64,000 nucleotides of DNA from JBKECO01 sp047974745 (GTDB taxonomy: Bacteria; Bacillota; Clostridia; Lachnospirales; Lachnospiraceae), in contig JBKECO010000011.1 of NCBI GenBank assembly GCA_047974745.1, positions 1 to 64,000 on the forward strand, written 5' to 3'. Under the pieces are notes generated by a model. The model was given only the letters and a program-made list of their open reading frames with translations, did not search any database and was not told the origin of the DNA. Of the stretch, positions 34,680-43,190 are shown one piece after another; the first letter of the stretch is position 1, and the number at the start of each line of letters is the position of its first letter. Made by a program: the position numbers and the translations under genes.

Positions 34680-35729
34680 TTAGTTCAATTTCCACAAATA
34701 CTTCCTAGGTCTGTTTTCAAGATAGGCAATGACCTCATCACCCATCATAGTGCCTGACCAGCTGTCAACATCCGTGGTAAGACCTGCCATATGCGGAGTA
34801 CAGACCACATTTCTCATTGAGAGGAGCGGGTGGTTCGAGGGAACCGGTTCTTCCCAGTACACATCAACTGCTGCTCCTGCAATCTGCTTATTCTCAAGTG
34901 CCCAGATAAAATCCTTCTGATCGATCACAAATGCCCGTGCCGTATTGATCAGATAGGCAGATGGCTTCATGAGCGTGAACCATTCCTTATTGACCATATT
35001 CTTTGTGGCTGGAATCACCGGCAGATGCAGCGATACCATATCGCTTTCACTCAGCATGGTGGATAGGTCCACGGATCTGACTCCGTCTGCTTCCATGACC
35101 TTTGCACTGCAATAAGGGTCATACGCGATAATTTCCATTCCGAAAGCTTTTGCCCGAACTGCTACTTCACGACCGATCGCTCCATAACCAGCGATGCCAA
35201 GTACTTTTCCATAGAGCTCAAAGCCTATTCCATAATCAATAAAAGGATGGTTCTCGTCAAGGGGTCCGAAGGTCACATTTTTCACATCAGGAACCTGATA
35301 AATATCTTCTGAAGGCGGGCCGGTATGCTCTCCCCGGGACAGACCCGTTGAGCTTAAGGTCATATTACGTGCGACTGCAATCATAAGACCAAGATTAAAT
35401 TCAGCGACAGCCACCCGATTCCTGCCAGGTGTATAGGATAGTTCCAGACCTGCATCTGCGATAGCTTTGTAGTCAACGGTAGCAGGTGTCCCCTTTGCGA
35501 CTCCAAAGAATTTCATACCAGAGTCGGCCCAGGCGTGTATCGTATCAGCATCCGCATACTCATCTCCGAGAATGACCAGCTCATGACCCATACACTCTTC
35601 TCTTGTCATTTCTTGTGTTACATTTCCTTTTCCATGCTTAAGCTCTCCGCATTCTGTTATTTCGCAGAATGTTCTTATCTGATCCAGCTTCTTCTTAGGT
35701 ATAGGCGTGCACAACGCTAATTTTTTCAT
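34680..35729 (-). CDS. D-isomer-specific 2-hydroxyacid dehydrogenase
   Basis: This is a 349-aa NAD-dependent dehydrogenase of the phosphoglycerate/glyoxylate/hydroxypyruvate reductase superfamily. It has the nucleotide fold GIAGYGAIGREVAVRA, the arginine in INTARAFVID, the glutamate in VDVYWEEPVP, and the catalytic His in CTPHMAGLT. The NRVAVAEFNLGLM segment matches sugar-acid-type members. It would reduce a 2-keto acid or oxidise a 2-hydroxy acid. AGGAG-type bases (GGAGAAG) lie upstream of the ATG at 35729. It is the last gene of the long leftward series that begins with phosphotransacetylase and stops two bases from the LicR-like gene. Confidence 0.9.
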   Translation of the reverse strand: MKKLALCTPIPKKKLDQIRTFCEITECGELKHGKGNVTQEMTREECMGHELVILGDEYADADTIHAWADSGMKFFGVAKGTPATVDYKAIADAGLELSYTPGRNRVAVAEFNLGLMIAVARNMTLSSTGLSRGEHTGPPSEDIYQVPDVKNVTFGPLDENHPFIDYGIGFELYGKVLGIAGYGAIGREVAVRAKAFGMEIIAYDPYCSAKVMEADGVRSVDLSTMLSESDMVSLHLPVIPATKNMVNKEWFTLMKPSAYLINTARAFVIDQKDFIWALENKQIAGAAVDVYWEEPVPSNHPLLSMRNVVCTPHMAGLTTDVDSWSGTMMGDEVIAYLENRPRKYLWKLN

Positions 35730-35746
35730 TTGCTTCTCCAATTTTC

Positions 35747-36892
35747 TTAATAAGCTTTTTTTAAAATTTCGATAATATCTTCTTTTGTGATATTGCTTCT
35801 GGGATTAAAATTCAGCACTGGCTCCTTTAAAACATCCTCTGCCAGCATATCAAAATCACTCTCATGGATTCCCTGCTCATTCAGACTTTTAATTCCCAGG
35901 CGTTTTATCATGCTGACTAATTCGTTCGAAAGTGCGTAACGATCCTGTGACAGATCACCAGTCAAGGTCAGATCCAGTGACTTTGCCAGTTCCACCATTT
36001 TTTCCGGACAGCTTACAGCATTATATTCCATAACGTAGGGAAGCACAGTGGCATTGGCCATACCATGGGCTAAATGAAAATGTGCACTGAGTGTATGGGC
36101 GATTCCATGCACGAGTCCAAGGTTCGCATTGGAAAATCCGAATCCGGCTATCACACACCCCAGCATCATCTGCTCTCTGGCACTAAGATCCGATCCATCT
36201 TCAACTACTTTTGGCAGGTTTTTGTAAAAAATCTGAAGCGCCTTGATCGAGTGATACTCTGTCAGATCATTTGCCATATTCGAAATATAACTCTCGATCG
36301 CATGGGTAATTGCATCCATTCCGGTGGCCGCGGTTACTGATGCTGGAACTGTCAGTGTAAATGCCGGATCTGCAATTACTTTCGCTGGAGTAAGTTTATC
36401 GTCAATAATCACATATTTGCAGACTTTTTTTGTGTCTGTCAAAGCTACAACATTGGTAATTTCACTTGAGGTTCCTGCCGTTGTCGGAATTGCGATCAGT
36501 GGCAGAACCTGATGCCTGACATTCCCGATTCCACCATAAGCATCGATTGGACCTTCGTTCGTCATAAGAATATTTACGGCTTTTGCCAGATCTATGCTGC
36601 TGCCGCCACCGACCGCAACAAAGGTATCCACTTCAGCCTGACGTGCGATCAGTGCTGCTTCCTCAACGACTTCATTGGTCGGATTTGGAATTACCTGATC
36701 AAATATGGTTACATCTACCTCTGTCTTTTCAATTTCATGCAGTACGATTTCAGCAATACCGGCGATCTTTACGCCCTGATCATAGACAAGCATGACTTTT
36801 TTGCTCTGCCATTCCTTCAATATCTCTGGCAGGACATGAATCGCATCTTCTCCAAAGGTGATATTACTGCTGACAAAAAATTCTTTTATCAT
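35747..36892 (-). CDS. Iron-containing alcohol dehydrogenase
   Basis: This is a 381-aa group III alcohol dehydrogenase, similar in layout to lactaldehyde reductase (FucO) and 1,3-propanediol dehydrogenase. It has GGGSSIDLAKAVNIL for NAD, VPTTAGTSSEIT, and the metal ligands in GMDAITHAIESYIS, LVHGIAHTLSA and FHLAHGMANA. With the class II aldolase immediately upstream it could reduce the lactaldehyde or glycolaldehyde released by aldol cleavage of a deoxysugar or sugar phosphate. This coupling is known for fucose and rhamnose pathways. GTGGAGGA precedes the ATG. Confidence 0.92.
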   Translation of the reverse strand: MIKEFFVSSNITFGEDAIHVLPEILKEWQSKKVMLVYDQGVKIAGIAEIVLHEIEKTEVDVTIFDQVIPNPTNEVVEEAALIARQAEVDTFVAVGGGSSIDLAKAVNILMTNEGPIDAYGGIGNVRHQVLPLIAIPTTAGTSSEITNVVALTDTKKVCKYVIIDDKLTPAKVIADPAFTLTVPASVTAATGMDAITHAIESYISNMANDLTEYHSIKALQIFYKNLPKVVEDGSDLSAREQMMLGCVIAGFGFSNANLGLVHGIAHTLSAHFHLAHGMANATVLPYVMEYNAVSCPEKMVELAKSLDLTLTGDLSQDRYALSNELVSMIKRLGIKSLNEQGIHESDFDMLAEDVLKEPVLNFNPRSNITKEDIIEILKKAY

Positions 36893-36904
36893 GTAAGTCC
36901 TCCA

Positions 36905-37543
36905 CTATACAGCCTGGTCCGCAGCGATCAGCTCCTGCATTTTTTGAATCGCAATTTCCGGCATTGGTTCAAAATTGCCAAGGAGTCTTGCATAGTACGC
37001 TGTCGTAGCCATTTCCTCAGTGTAGACTGTTGCTGCAAAAGCTGCTTTCATATCCTTGCCGCAGCAGAACATTCCATGATTTTTTAAAAGTACGACTCTG
37101 CCGTCACCTAAGGTCTCAACAACGATCTCCGCTAAATTCGTACTGCCAGGCATTGTAAAGGGTACGATTCTGATGGGTACGAATTCACACTGCGGCGGTG
37201 TCGTCGGCTGCAGCCCTTCATCGCCCATTGCCATGATCGTTGCGAACATACCATGTGTGTGAATCGTTGCTTTTATATCAGGTCTTGCCCGGAGCACTGC
37301 CGTATGCATTGGAACTTCTGAGGATGGCTTATATGGTCCCTCCAGCCATTTTCCGTATAAATCAACGATCGCAATATCTTCCACAGTCATCGTCTTGTAG
37401 GATATTCCACTCGGAGTCACTGCGACAACATCCTCTTCATCATCACGTAAACAGATATTACCAGAGGTTCCTTTGATCAATCCCTGATCTACTGCCTCTA
37501 AAATAGCGTCTAAGACTTGTTTTTTGATTTTCTCGTATTTCAT
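36905..37543 (-). CDS. Class II aldolase/adducin family protein (FucA/AraD-like)
   Basis: This is a 212-aa zinc enzyme of the L-fuculose-phosphate aldolase / L-ribulose-phosphate 4-epimerase family. It has LIKGTSGNICLRDDE (phosphate loop), TPSGISYKTM, the zinc ligands in TIHTHGMFAT (two His) and VLLKNHGMFCCG, and the expected length. It would split a ketose-1-phosphate into dihydroxyacetone phosphate and an aldehyde, feeding the next gene, an Fe-alcohol dehydrogenase. The start at 37543 follows GGAGG; the longer in-frame extension contains that site and is rejected. It is separated by 121 bp from the flavin oxidoreductase gene upstream. Confidence 0.9.
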   Translation of the reverse strand: MKYEKIKKQVLDAILEAVDQGLIKGTSGNICLRDDEEDVVAVTPSGISYKTMTVEDIAIVDLYGKWLEGPYKPSSEVPMHTAVLRARPDIKATIHTHGMFATIMAMGDEGLQPTTPPQCEFVPIRIVPFTMPGSTNLAEIVVETLGDGRVVLLKNHGMFCCGKDMKAAFAATVYTEEMATTAYYARLLGNFEPMPEIAIQKMQELIAADQAV

Positions 37544-37649
37544 TCTTAATTCCTCCATTGTTTTTCTCAAGTTTACCTTTTGCGATTTATTACATCAAAC
37601 GTATATTTTCCTCATCAATGCGGTAATTGACATGTTTGCCTGATGTTGC

Positions 37650-37684
37650 ACCAGGAACCCTGTATTAAACCAGGAGCCCTGTAT
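37650..37684. repeat. 16-bp direct repeat across the stop codon of the flavin oxidoreductase gene
   Basis: ACCAGGAACCCTGTAT (37650-37665) and ACCAGGAGCCCTGTAT (37669-37684) differ at one base and are three bases apart. The second copy encodes the C-terminal YTGLLV region of the protein on the minus strand; the first covers the end of the stop codon and downstream DNA. It looks like a recent short duplication. Confidence 0.6.
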
Positions 37685-39632
37685 AGTAGCCTTGTTCCAC
37701 CGCATCATAGATCTGTGCCACCTTTTTACAGTCTCCGATCACAAAGGACTCTTCTGCCAGTTCACAGAATTCATCTACTTTTCCGTAGGGTGCTCTAAAT
37801 CCAACTGCACATACTACTGAATCAGCAGCAACTACAAATTCCTTGCCATCCTTCTCACAAAGTACCCCTTCCGGAATGATTCCTCTGACCTTAGTTCCTA
37901 TGAGAAGTTCAGCGGATTTTTCTATTTCGACCATCAGGCCTCCGCGGTAAAAATCGTTTACATCGATCGCAACATCTTCTCTCATTTCAATGATCGTACA
38001 TGTTTTTCCCTCATGGTGGAACGAAACAGCAGCTTCGGCACCAACTAATCCACCACCTATAATCGCCACATGATTTCCCAGTCGTTCCGGCTGCAGTTCT
38101 GCAGCCGATGCCATAATGACATTCGGCAGATCCATTCCAGGAATCGGAGGAATGAATTCCTCTGCTCCAATGGCAATGATGAGAGTATCCGGCTTCTGCT
38201 CAGCAATCACGCCTGCATCCACTGACAGATTCAGGATGACCTTGACATTACCAGCATGAACTCTTCGAATCAGCAGATCCTTGAACTCAATAATATCCTG
38301 CTTAAAATAGGGTGATCCACCGGGCAGCAGATTTCCGCCCAGTTCACTGTTCTTTTCGATCAGAGTGACATCATGCCCTCTATTTGCGGCTGTAATGGCT
38401 GCCTCCATTCCCGCCGGACCGCCTCCGACCACCAGAACCTTTTTCCGTCTTTTCGGCTCGGGTCGATATACTTTTGCTGCTAACTGCTGCCCCATAACAG
38501 GATTGACTGTACATTTGATCGTTTCCGTTTTTGTCGTTTCACCAAAGCATTCATAACAACGGATGCATTTTGATATATCGTTCTCCTGACCAGTCAGCGC
38601 TTTATTCGGCAAATACGGGTCAGCAAGTAATGCCCTTCCAAGCATAACAAGATCAGCCTGTCCACTTGCAATGATCTGCTCCATGTGTTCAGGGTCGTTC
38701 AAGGAACCCACGCAGGATACCGGGGTCTTCACATGTTTTTTTATTTCAGCCGCAAGATACACATTGACTCCGCGCTCATAGAAAGCAGATGGATGGGTTC
38801 TGCAGAACATATCCGGATCTTCATGATTTCCTGCGGATACATTGATCAGATCTACCTTGCCATCCACGCACTTTGCAATTTCAACACAATCTGCCTGCGT
38901 TAAATTCCCTTTTGTGAGGTCATCGCCAGATAAGCGGATCTCGATGGGAAATCCCGCTCCTACCGCCTTTCGAACCTCATCAAGCACCTCCATAAGGAAT
39001 CTCCCTCGATTTTCAAAGCTGCCGCCATATTCATCTGTTCTTTTATTTTGACCTGGTGATAAGAACTGTGATAACAGCCAGCCATGAGCAGCATGGATCT
39101 GAATCATATCAAATCCGCAGTCTTTCACTAATTTAGCGCTTTTTCCATATGACTTCACGATTTCATGAATCATTTCGACCGGCATTTCAAAGACCTCCCC
39201 CTGAGGTGTCCTCTCAGGAGATGGTCCATATGCAGTGCTGCAGTTATCAAATTCTCCTCCAACACTGGCCAGCCCGCCGTATTTTCCTCCATGAGAAAGC
39301 TGGATACTTGCAAGTGCACCTCCATTGTGAATAGCCCTTGTCGTTTCCACGAGGCATTGCTTCACACTGTGTTTATCCAGCTGCAGCTGAATATTATGTG
39401 ATTTTCCGGTGGCAGAGTGCACGATCGCCTCACCATAGGTCACAACAGCGACTCCGCCATAAGCCTTCTCTTCTAGATAAGCAATCATAGCCGGCGTCAG
39501 CAAACCATTATCGGTAACATTTCCAGGACTCGTTGGTGCCGCCATGATTCTGTTCTTCAACCTGATATTTCCGATTCGGATCGGCGAAAAAAGATGTGGA
39601 TATTTATATTTTCCACTATAATTTTCTGACAT
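37665..39632 (-). CDS. NADH:flavin oxidoreductase, FadH / daidzein-reductase type
   Basis: This is a 655-aa enzyme. Residues 1 to about 345 are an old-yellow-enzyme TIM barrel with FMN (HLFSPIRIGNIRLKNRIMAAP, QIHAAHGWLLSQFLSPGQN). A [4Fe-4S] site follows (CIRCYECFG and TIKCTVNP, near residue 353). Residues 390-655 form an FAD/NAD(P) domain (VLVVGGGPAGMEAAITAANRG, AIIGGGLVGAEAAVSFHHEG). The architecture is shared by 2,4-dienoyl-CoA reductase, the bile-acid enzymes BaiCD/BaiH, clostridial enoate reductases and daidzein reductase. It would reduce an activated C=C bond. Its closeness to a C-glycoside deglycosidase makes a polyphenol or enone substrate attractive, but this is inferred. Confidence 0.9.
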   Translation of the reverse strand: MSENYSGKYKYPHLFSPIRIGNIRLKNRIMAAPTSPGNVTDNGLLTPAMIAYLEEKAYGGVAVVTYGEAIVHSATGKSHNIQLQLDKHSVKQCLVETTRAIHNGGALASIQLSHGGKYGGLASVGGEFDNCSTAYGPSPERTPQGEVFEMPVEMIHEIVKSYGKSAKLVKDCGFDMIQIHAAHGWLLSQFLSPGQNKRTDEYGGSFENRGRFLMEVLDEVRKAVGAGFPIEIRLSGDDLTKGNLTQADCVEIAKCVDGKVDLINVSAGNHEDPDMFCRTHPSAFYERGVNVYLAAEIKKHVKTPVSCVGSLNDPEHMEQIIASGQADLVMLGRALLADPYLPNKALTGQENDISKCIRCYECFGETTKTETIKCTVNPVMGQQLAAKVYRPEPKRRKKVLVVGGGPAGMEAAITAANRGHDVTLIEKNSELGGNLLPGGSPYFKQDIIEFKDLLIRRVHAGNVKVILNLSVDAGVIAEQKPDTLIIAIGAEEFIPPIPGMDLPNVIMASAAELQPERLGNHVAIIGGGLVGAEAAVSFHHEGKTCTIIEMREDVAIDVNDFYRGGLMVEIEKSAELLIGTKVRGIIPEGVLCEKDGKEFVVAADSVVCAVGFRAPYGKVDEFCELAEESFVIGDCKKVAQIYDAVEQGYYTGLLV

Positions 39633-39671
39633 TCTTCTACCTACTCTTTCTGTTACAAGATCTATTCCAGT

Positions 39672-40501
39672 TTAATAATATGGAAATAATTTCAGCCTGT
39701 TATCGCCGGTACGATCCGGTTTCTCTAGCGTGACCCTTCCTGTTGCTGCCCATTCCACTCCACGAACCAGCATCGTAATGAAGTTGAATCTGTCCAGTGC
39801 TTCCCAGTGACCAATGGAAGTAGCAAAGACACGACCTTTCCCATACTCATTTGTCCAAATTACCGGTGTATATGCATTTACTCCTGCCATGTTCTCCAGT
39901 TTTCCGTCTGGAATGTCAACAGGATGGTGTTTCGGAGGAAATCCTGGGATTCTATAATATTCAACATCATCATATACAGATGCAAGCACCTGAATGTTAG
40001 ACTCTGGATGAATCATCAGCTGTGTAAACAGATCATCAAATACATTCATCCATTTAGAATCGATTCCCTTTGTAATCGGATGATCCTTGTTCATTGTTTC
40101 AACAAAGAAGTCATCCTTCGGACATCTTCTGCAGCCATCTTCCATCGAACAGTATCCACCCAAAAGTTTTTCCATTCTTCTGACCATCCCGCATCTACCC
40201 AGATCGAAGAATGATAAAAAACAATTCCTTTACCCTTTGATACAAAATCAAATACAGCTGCTTCGCTTTTCTCACCGAATCTTCTGGCACTGTCAGTTGG
40301 CCATGTTTTTCCATCATAATCAATAAATAATACATCATAAGGTTCCAGATATTCCGGTGTGATATTACGAAATTCTTCTACGATCGCAACCTGAAAACGA
40401 CCTGTAGCTTCAAGCAGATCGCGAAGTCGCTGTGTGATCAGTCTTCCCTGATGTTCTGCTGTAAGCAGACCAGTCACAAGCAGTACATTTAATTTGTCCA
40501 T
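39672..40501 (-). pseudogene. ThuA-like protein, interrupted by a frameshift
   Basis: Two overlapping frames together make one ThuA-like (glutamine-amidotransferase-fold) protein of about 275 residues. The 5' frame, from 40501, gives KLNVLLVTGLLTAEHQGRL, LFIDYDGK and GKGIVFYHSS. The 3' frame, from about 40190, continues KLLGGYCSMEDGC, HPITKG, GRVFATSIGHWEALD and ends at 39672. Joining them needs one extra base near the five-T run at 40167-40171 (plus strand), giving a natural SEEWKKLLGGYC junction. ThuA-like proteins often accompany 3-keto-sugar or trehalose catabolism genes. A sequencing error in the homopolymer is equally possible. The start at 40501 follows GGTGGGGG. Confidence 0.75.
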
Positions 40502-40522
40502 TGACATCCCCCACCTTATTAT

Positions 40523-40960
40523 TTATTCATCAAGTTCAAAAAACAGTGTCGTATATCTTCCCATATCAGTAAAAGCAGGTCTTACACGAACCGGCAGCTT
40601 TTCTGAAATTTCACGGGCTTTCTTCTTGTTGATACCAAGGATCACCGCATTCATTTCGGGTCCCTCATCAAACTGAACTTCACCGCAGACATATTTTAAG
40701 CCCATATCCTCAAGTTCAAGTCTTGCATTTAGTGCACCTGTAAACACAAATGTCTTAAGAACCCCTTTTCCAGTAAGAGTGGTCCACTCTGTATCATGAT
40801 ACCCACATGTATTGCATGCATGATGTGGCGGAAATTCAACTGCGCCGCATTCGTTACATTTTTTTGCATAAATTATTTCATTTCTTAATCCATTCCAGAA
40901 CTTCTCTACGACATGTTCCGGATTCCAAAATTCTTCTGTACTGATTCTATTCTGATCCAT
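40523..40960 (-). CDS. Zn-ribbon/OB-fold protein (DUF35 type) paired with thiolase
   Basis: This is a 145-aa protein with an N-terminal amphipathic helix and a zinc ribbon (Cys35, Cys38, Cys49, Cys52 in KKCNECGAVEFPPHHACNTC). A C-terminal OB fold follows (GKGVLKTFVFTGALNARLELE). DUF35 proteins bind SCP2-type thiolases and help position acyl-CoA substrates, as in archaeal acetoacetyl-CoA synthesis and in PhlB of the phloroglucinol acyltransferase PhlACB. The gene follows the thiolase-like gene by 13 bp, consistent with one complex. AGAGAGGAA precedes the ATG. Confidence 0.9.
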   Translation of the reverse strand: MDQNRISTEEFWNPEHVVEKFWNGLRNEIIYAKKCNECGAVEFPPHHACNTCGYHDTEWTTLTGKGVLKTFVFTGALNARLELEDMGLKYVCGEVQFDEGPEMNAVILGINKKKAREISEKLPVRVRPAFTDMGRYTTLFFELDE

Positions 40961-40973
40961 CGTAATTCCTCTC

Positions 40974-42263
40974 TTAAAAGTTTGCTCTTAAAATGATCGC
41001 ACGAACGTTCTGTGCTCCACCAAATCCCCTTAAGAAGGTATGCTTTGGCATCCTATTAATCTGACGTTCTCCAGCTTCACCACGCATCTGAACTACTGCT
41101 TCGAATATATCTGCCATACCAGATGCACCAAATGCATGCCCGTATGAAGTACGTCCGCCATTTGTATTCATTGGTCTGTCACCATCATATGCCAGTCGTC
41201 CATCCAGTGCATATTTCCACCCCTCCCCCTTTGGAAGATATCCGATTTCTTCCGCAGCAAGAAATGCCGAAGAACCGATAAAATCATTGACGTAAAGTAG
41301 ATCCATATCATCTGCGGTAAGACCTGTTGCCTGAAAGACCTGACGGGTTGCTTCGGCAGTCGCTTTCTTCTCCAGATGCGGTACGATCGCATCCAATACA
41401 GAAGCACCGATGGCCAGAACCTCAATTGGACGATCCGTGAACTGATGGGCAATTTCTGTTGGAACGACAATACAGCACGCTGCACCGTCTGCAACGCAGG
41501 AATCGCTGGATGTTCTAAGGTACTGTGTCATTTGGGGGTTATGGGAAGATTTCATATACTCCCATACATCATCATATCCTGCTTCCTTTGCAAGTACCTC
41601 AAATGGAGTCCTGCGAATCGCTCTTGGACAAAGTTCAGCAGCACGTCGAAAATGATATGCCTGATGGTTCAAAACATCATCGATCTGTTCTGGTGTCAGT
41701 CCGTTTTCCTTTGTATACAAATTGATCCAGTCATCATGGTTCATACCAGGTCCACCACCCAGATATCTGCCATAGGCACGATCAAAAATAGAGTCCAGAT
41801 CTGGAAATAATACTTCTGTTGTTAGTGCAGTTCTCATATGATCCGGTGTATTGCCATCCGGCATTCCTGTTCCCTGTTCGCTACAGCCAGAAAGCACGAT
41901 GTCATATGCTCCGCTAGCAACTGCAAACACAGCCTCTTCTAGTCCGATATAACCAGTACAGCATCCCTCTGAATGGGAGATCGAACCCTTACCCCTCATC
42001 CCGAACCAGTCTGCCACCTGTAAATTCGGTGTAATACTTCCATTTAATACATGGGGATTTGCGGAACCATGAAAAAAATACTGTACATCCCGAGGTTCCA
42101 CATGTGCATCTTTCATGGCATCCAAAGCTGCATAACCAAATAGTTCACCGTTTGTAATGCCTTGATACTGTGTATTGGTGATTCCATTAAAGAATGGTGT
42201 TGCTCCAATTCCTACAATGGAAACACTTCTCATGTTTTTACCAATTTTTACGTTTTGTACCAT
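40974..42263 (-). CDS. SCP2-type thiolase-like protein
   Basis: This is a 429-aa thiolase-fold protein. A candidate nucleophile is Cys102 in SHSEGCCTGYIGLEEAV, matching the E-x-x-C pattern. His at about 374 lies in YGHAFGASGMADIFEAVVQ, followed by RGEAG. As in other SCP2-type thiolases, the second catalytic cysteine is absent (LRGFGGAQNVRAI). Such enzymes make or break C-C bonds between acyl thioesters, usually with a DUF35 partner, which follows here. The preceding acyl carrier protein suggests the substrate may be carrier-bound, which would be unusual. AAGGTGA precedes the start at 42263. Confidence 0.87.
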   Translation of the reverse strand: MVQNVKIGKNMRSVSIVGIGATPFFNGITNTQYQGITNGELFGYAALDAMKDAHVEPRDVQYFFHGSANPHVLNGSITPNLQVADWFGMRGKGSISHSEGCCTGYIGLEEAVFAVASGAYDIVLSGCSEQGTGMPDGNTPDHMRTALTTEVLFPDLDSIFDRAYGRYLGGGPGMNHDDWINLYTKENGLTPEQIDDVLNHQAYHFRRAAELCPRAIRRTPFEVLAKEAGYDDVWEYMKSSHNPQMTQYLRTSSDSCVADGAACCIVVPTEIAHQFTDRPIEVLAIGASVLDAIVPHLEKKATAEATRQVFQATGLTADDMDLLYVNDFIGSSAFLAAEEIGYLPKGEGWKYALDGRLAYDGDRPMNTNGGRTSYGHAFGASGMADIFEAVVQMRGEAGERQINRMPKHTFLRGFGGAQNVRAIILRANF

Positions 42264-42276
42264 TGTGTGTCACCTT

Positions 42277-42516
42277 CTACATCTCTTCCAAAATAAAGTC
42301 AGCCAGTTCACCGATTGTTTTATAATTTCCAAATCTTGCAATCGGTATCATCACGTCAAAATCATTTTCAATGGATGCGCTCATGGCTACTCTTTGTGTG
42401 GAAGCAACCCCCAATTCCTGGGCAATGTTCGTATTCTCGTTAATATTCGCTGCATCCGTACGAAATGCCATTGCTGCAAATTCTATCAGTTTTCCAATTA
42501 TTTCTTCTCTTGTCAT
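42277..42516 (-). CDS. Acyl carrier protein with atypical attachment motif
   Basis: This is a 79-aa four-helix carrier protein (MTREEIIGKLIEFAAMAF, NTNIAQELGVAS, NDFDVMIP, TIGELADFILEEM). The serine that would carry 4'-phosphopantetheine is Ser39, but the usual D-S-L motif reads A-S-T, so the conserved Asp is lost. The start at 42516 matches the family N-terminus and GGAGGAA precedes it. It lies four bases after the phosphopantetheinyl transferase gene and 13 bp before the thiolase-like gene. This is not the fatty-acid synthesis locus: no fab genes are nearby. Confidence 0.85.
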   Translation of the reverse strand: MTREEIIGKLIEFAAMAFRTDAANINENTNIAQELGVASTQRVAMSASIENDFDVMIPIARFGNYKTIGELADFILEEM

Positions 42517-42520
42517 TACT

Positions 42521-43135
42521 TCATTCCTCCAATTTTTTGATATCAATGATCTCTGTTTCCATTGTTGCTTTTTTCTCTGTTGCACAGCTTATGAAGTAGT
42601 CCTCCACTCTGATCGAGCAGCTCGGGTAATCTAGTATCGGAGGACTTTCTTTCGCCCAAGTCTCACAGAACCCGGTTCCCTTAAGTTTTAAAACTGCTTC
42701 AAACTCTGTCCATAGCTTTGTAAAATATTCATTTCGCTCTGCTGATGGCAGATCCAGTAGATATTCTCTCTGACTTGTACTGAAAATTTTTTTGGCTGTT
42801 GCATCATGATACTCCATGATTTTTTCTACATCTACTCCGATTAGCCCCTCTGAAACTGCAAGTACAACATACTCTTCACTGTGAGACAGGTTAAAATACG
42901 CCTTTCCCGAAGAAAGGAAGGGTTTATGAAATGCATTGTAGGTCAGCTGCTCATTGCTGTCGACATCCAGATATTTCTTTAGTAACAGCCCGGATGCCAG
43001 TGCTTGTCTTGCCTCTGATTGGATCTTTGTTCCCAAATACCGTTCCCTGTAATAGGGAGCTATAAGATCCATTTTTTCTTCAAGATTTTTGAAATCTTCC
43101 TTTATCTTTGCTATGACGACCTTTACCCGCTGCAT
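42521..43135 (-). CDS. Sfp-type 4'-phosphopantetheinyl transferase
   Basis: This is a 204-aa enzyme that moves 4'-phosphopantetheine from CoA to a carrier protein. The Mg-binding motif GVDVEKI and the second motif KLWTEFEAVLKLKGTGF (normally W-x-x-K-E-A-x-x-K) are both present, although the Lys-Glu pair reads Phe-Glu. The N-terminal PFLSSGKAYFNLSHSEEYVVLAV is typical of the Sfp group. It directly precedes the acyl carrier protein gene, so it is probably dedicated to it. TTGGAGT precedes the ATG. Confidence 0.88.
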   Translation of the reverse strand: MQRVKVVIAKIKEDFKNLEEKMDLIAPYYRERYLGTKIQSEARQALASGLLLKKYLDVDSNEQLTYNAFHKPFLSSGKAYFNLSHSEEYVVLAVSEGLIGVDVEKIMEYHDATAKKIFSTSQREYLLDLPSAERNEYFTKLWTEFEAVLKLKGTGFCETWAKESPPILDYPSCSIRVEDYFISCATEKKATMETEIIDIKKLEE

Positions 43136-43190
43136 AGGTATACTCCAAATCTGTTTCTTATCTGTTTCTTATCTTTTGCGTATCTATCAA

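Noticed and set aside
40155..40175. Programmed -1 frameshift site in the ThuA-like gene
   Set aside because: The heptamer in the reading frame is G-AAA-AAC, which does not fit the X-XXY-YYZ slippery pattern, and I see no downstream structure. A lost base or sequencing error is simpler.
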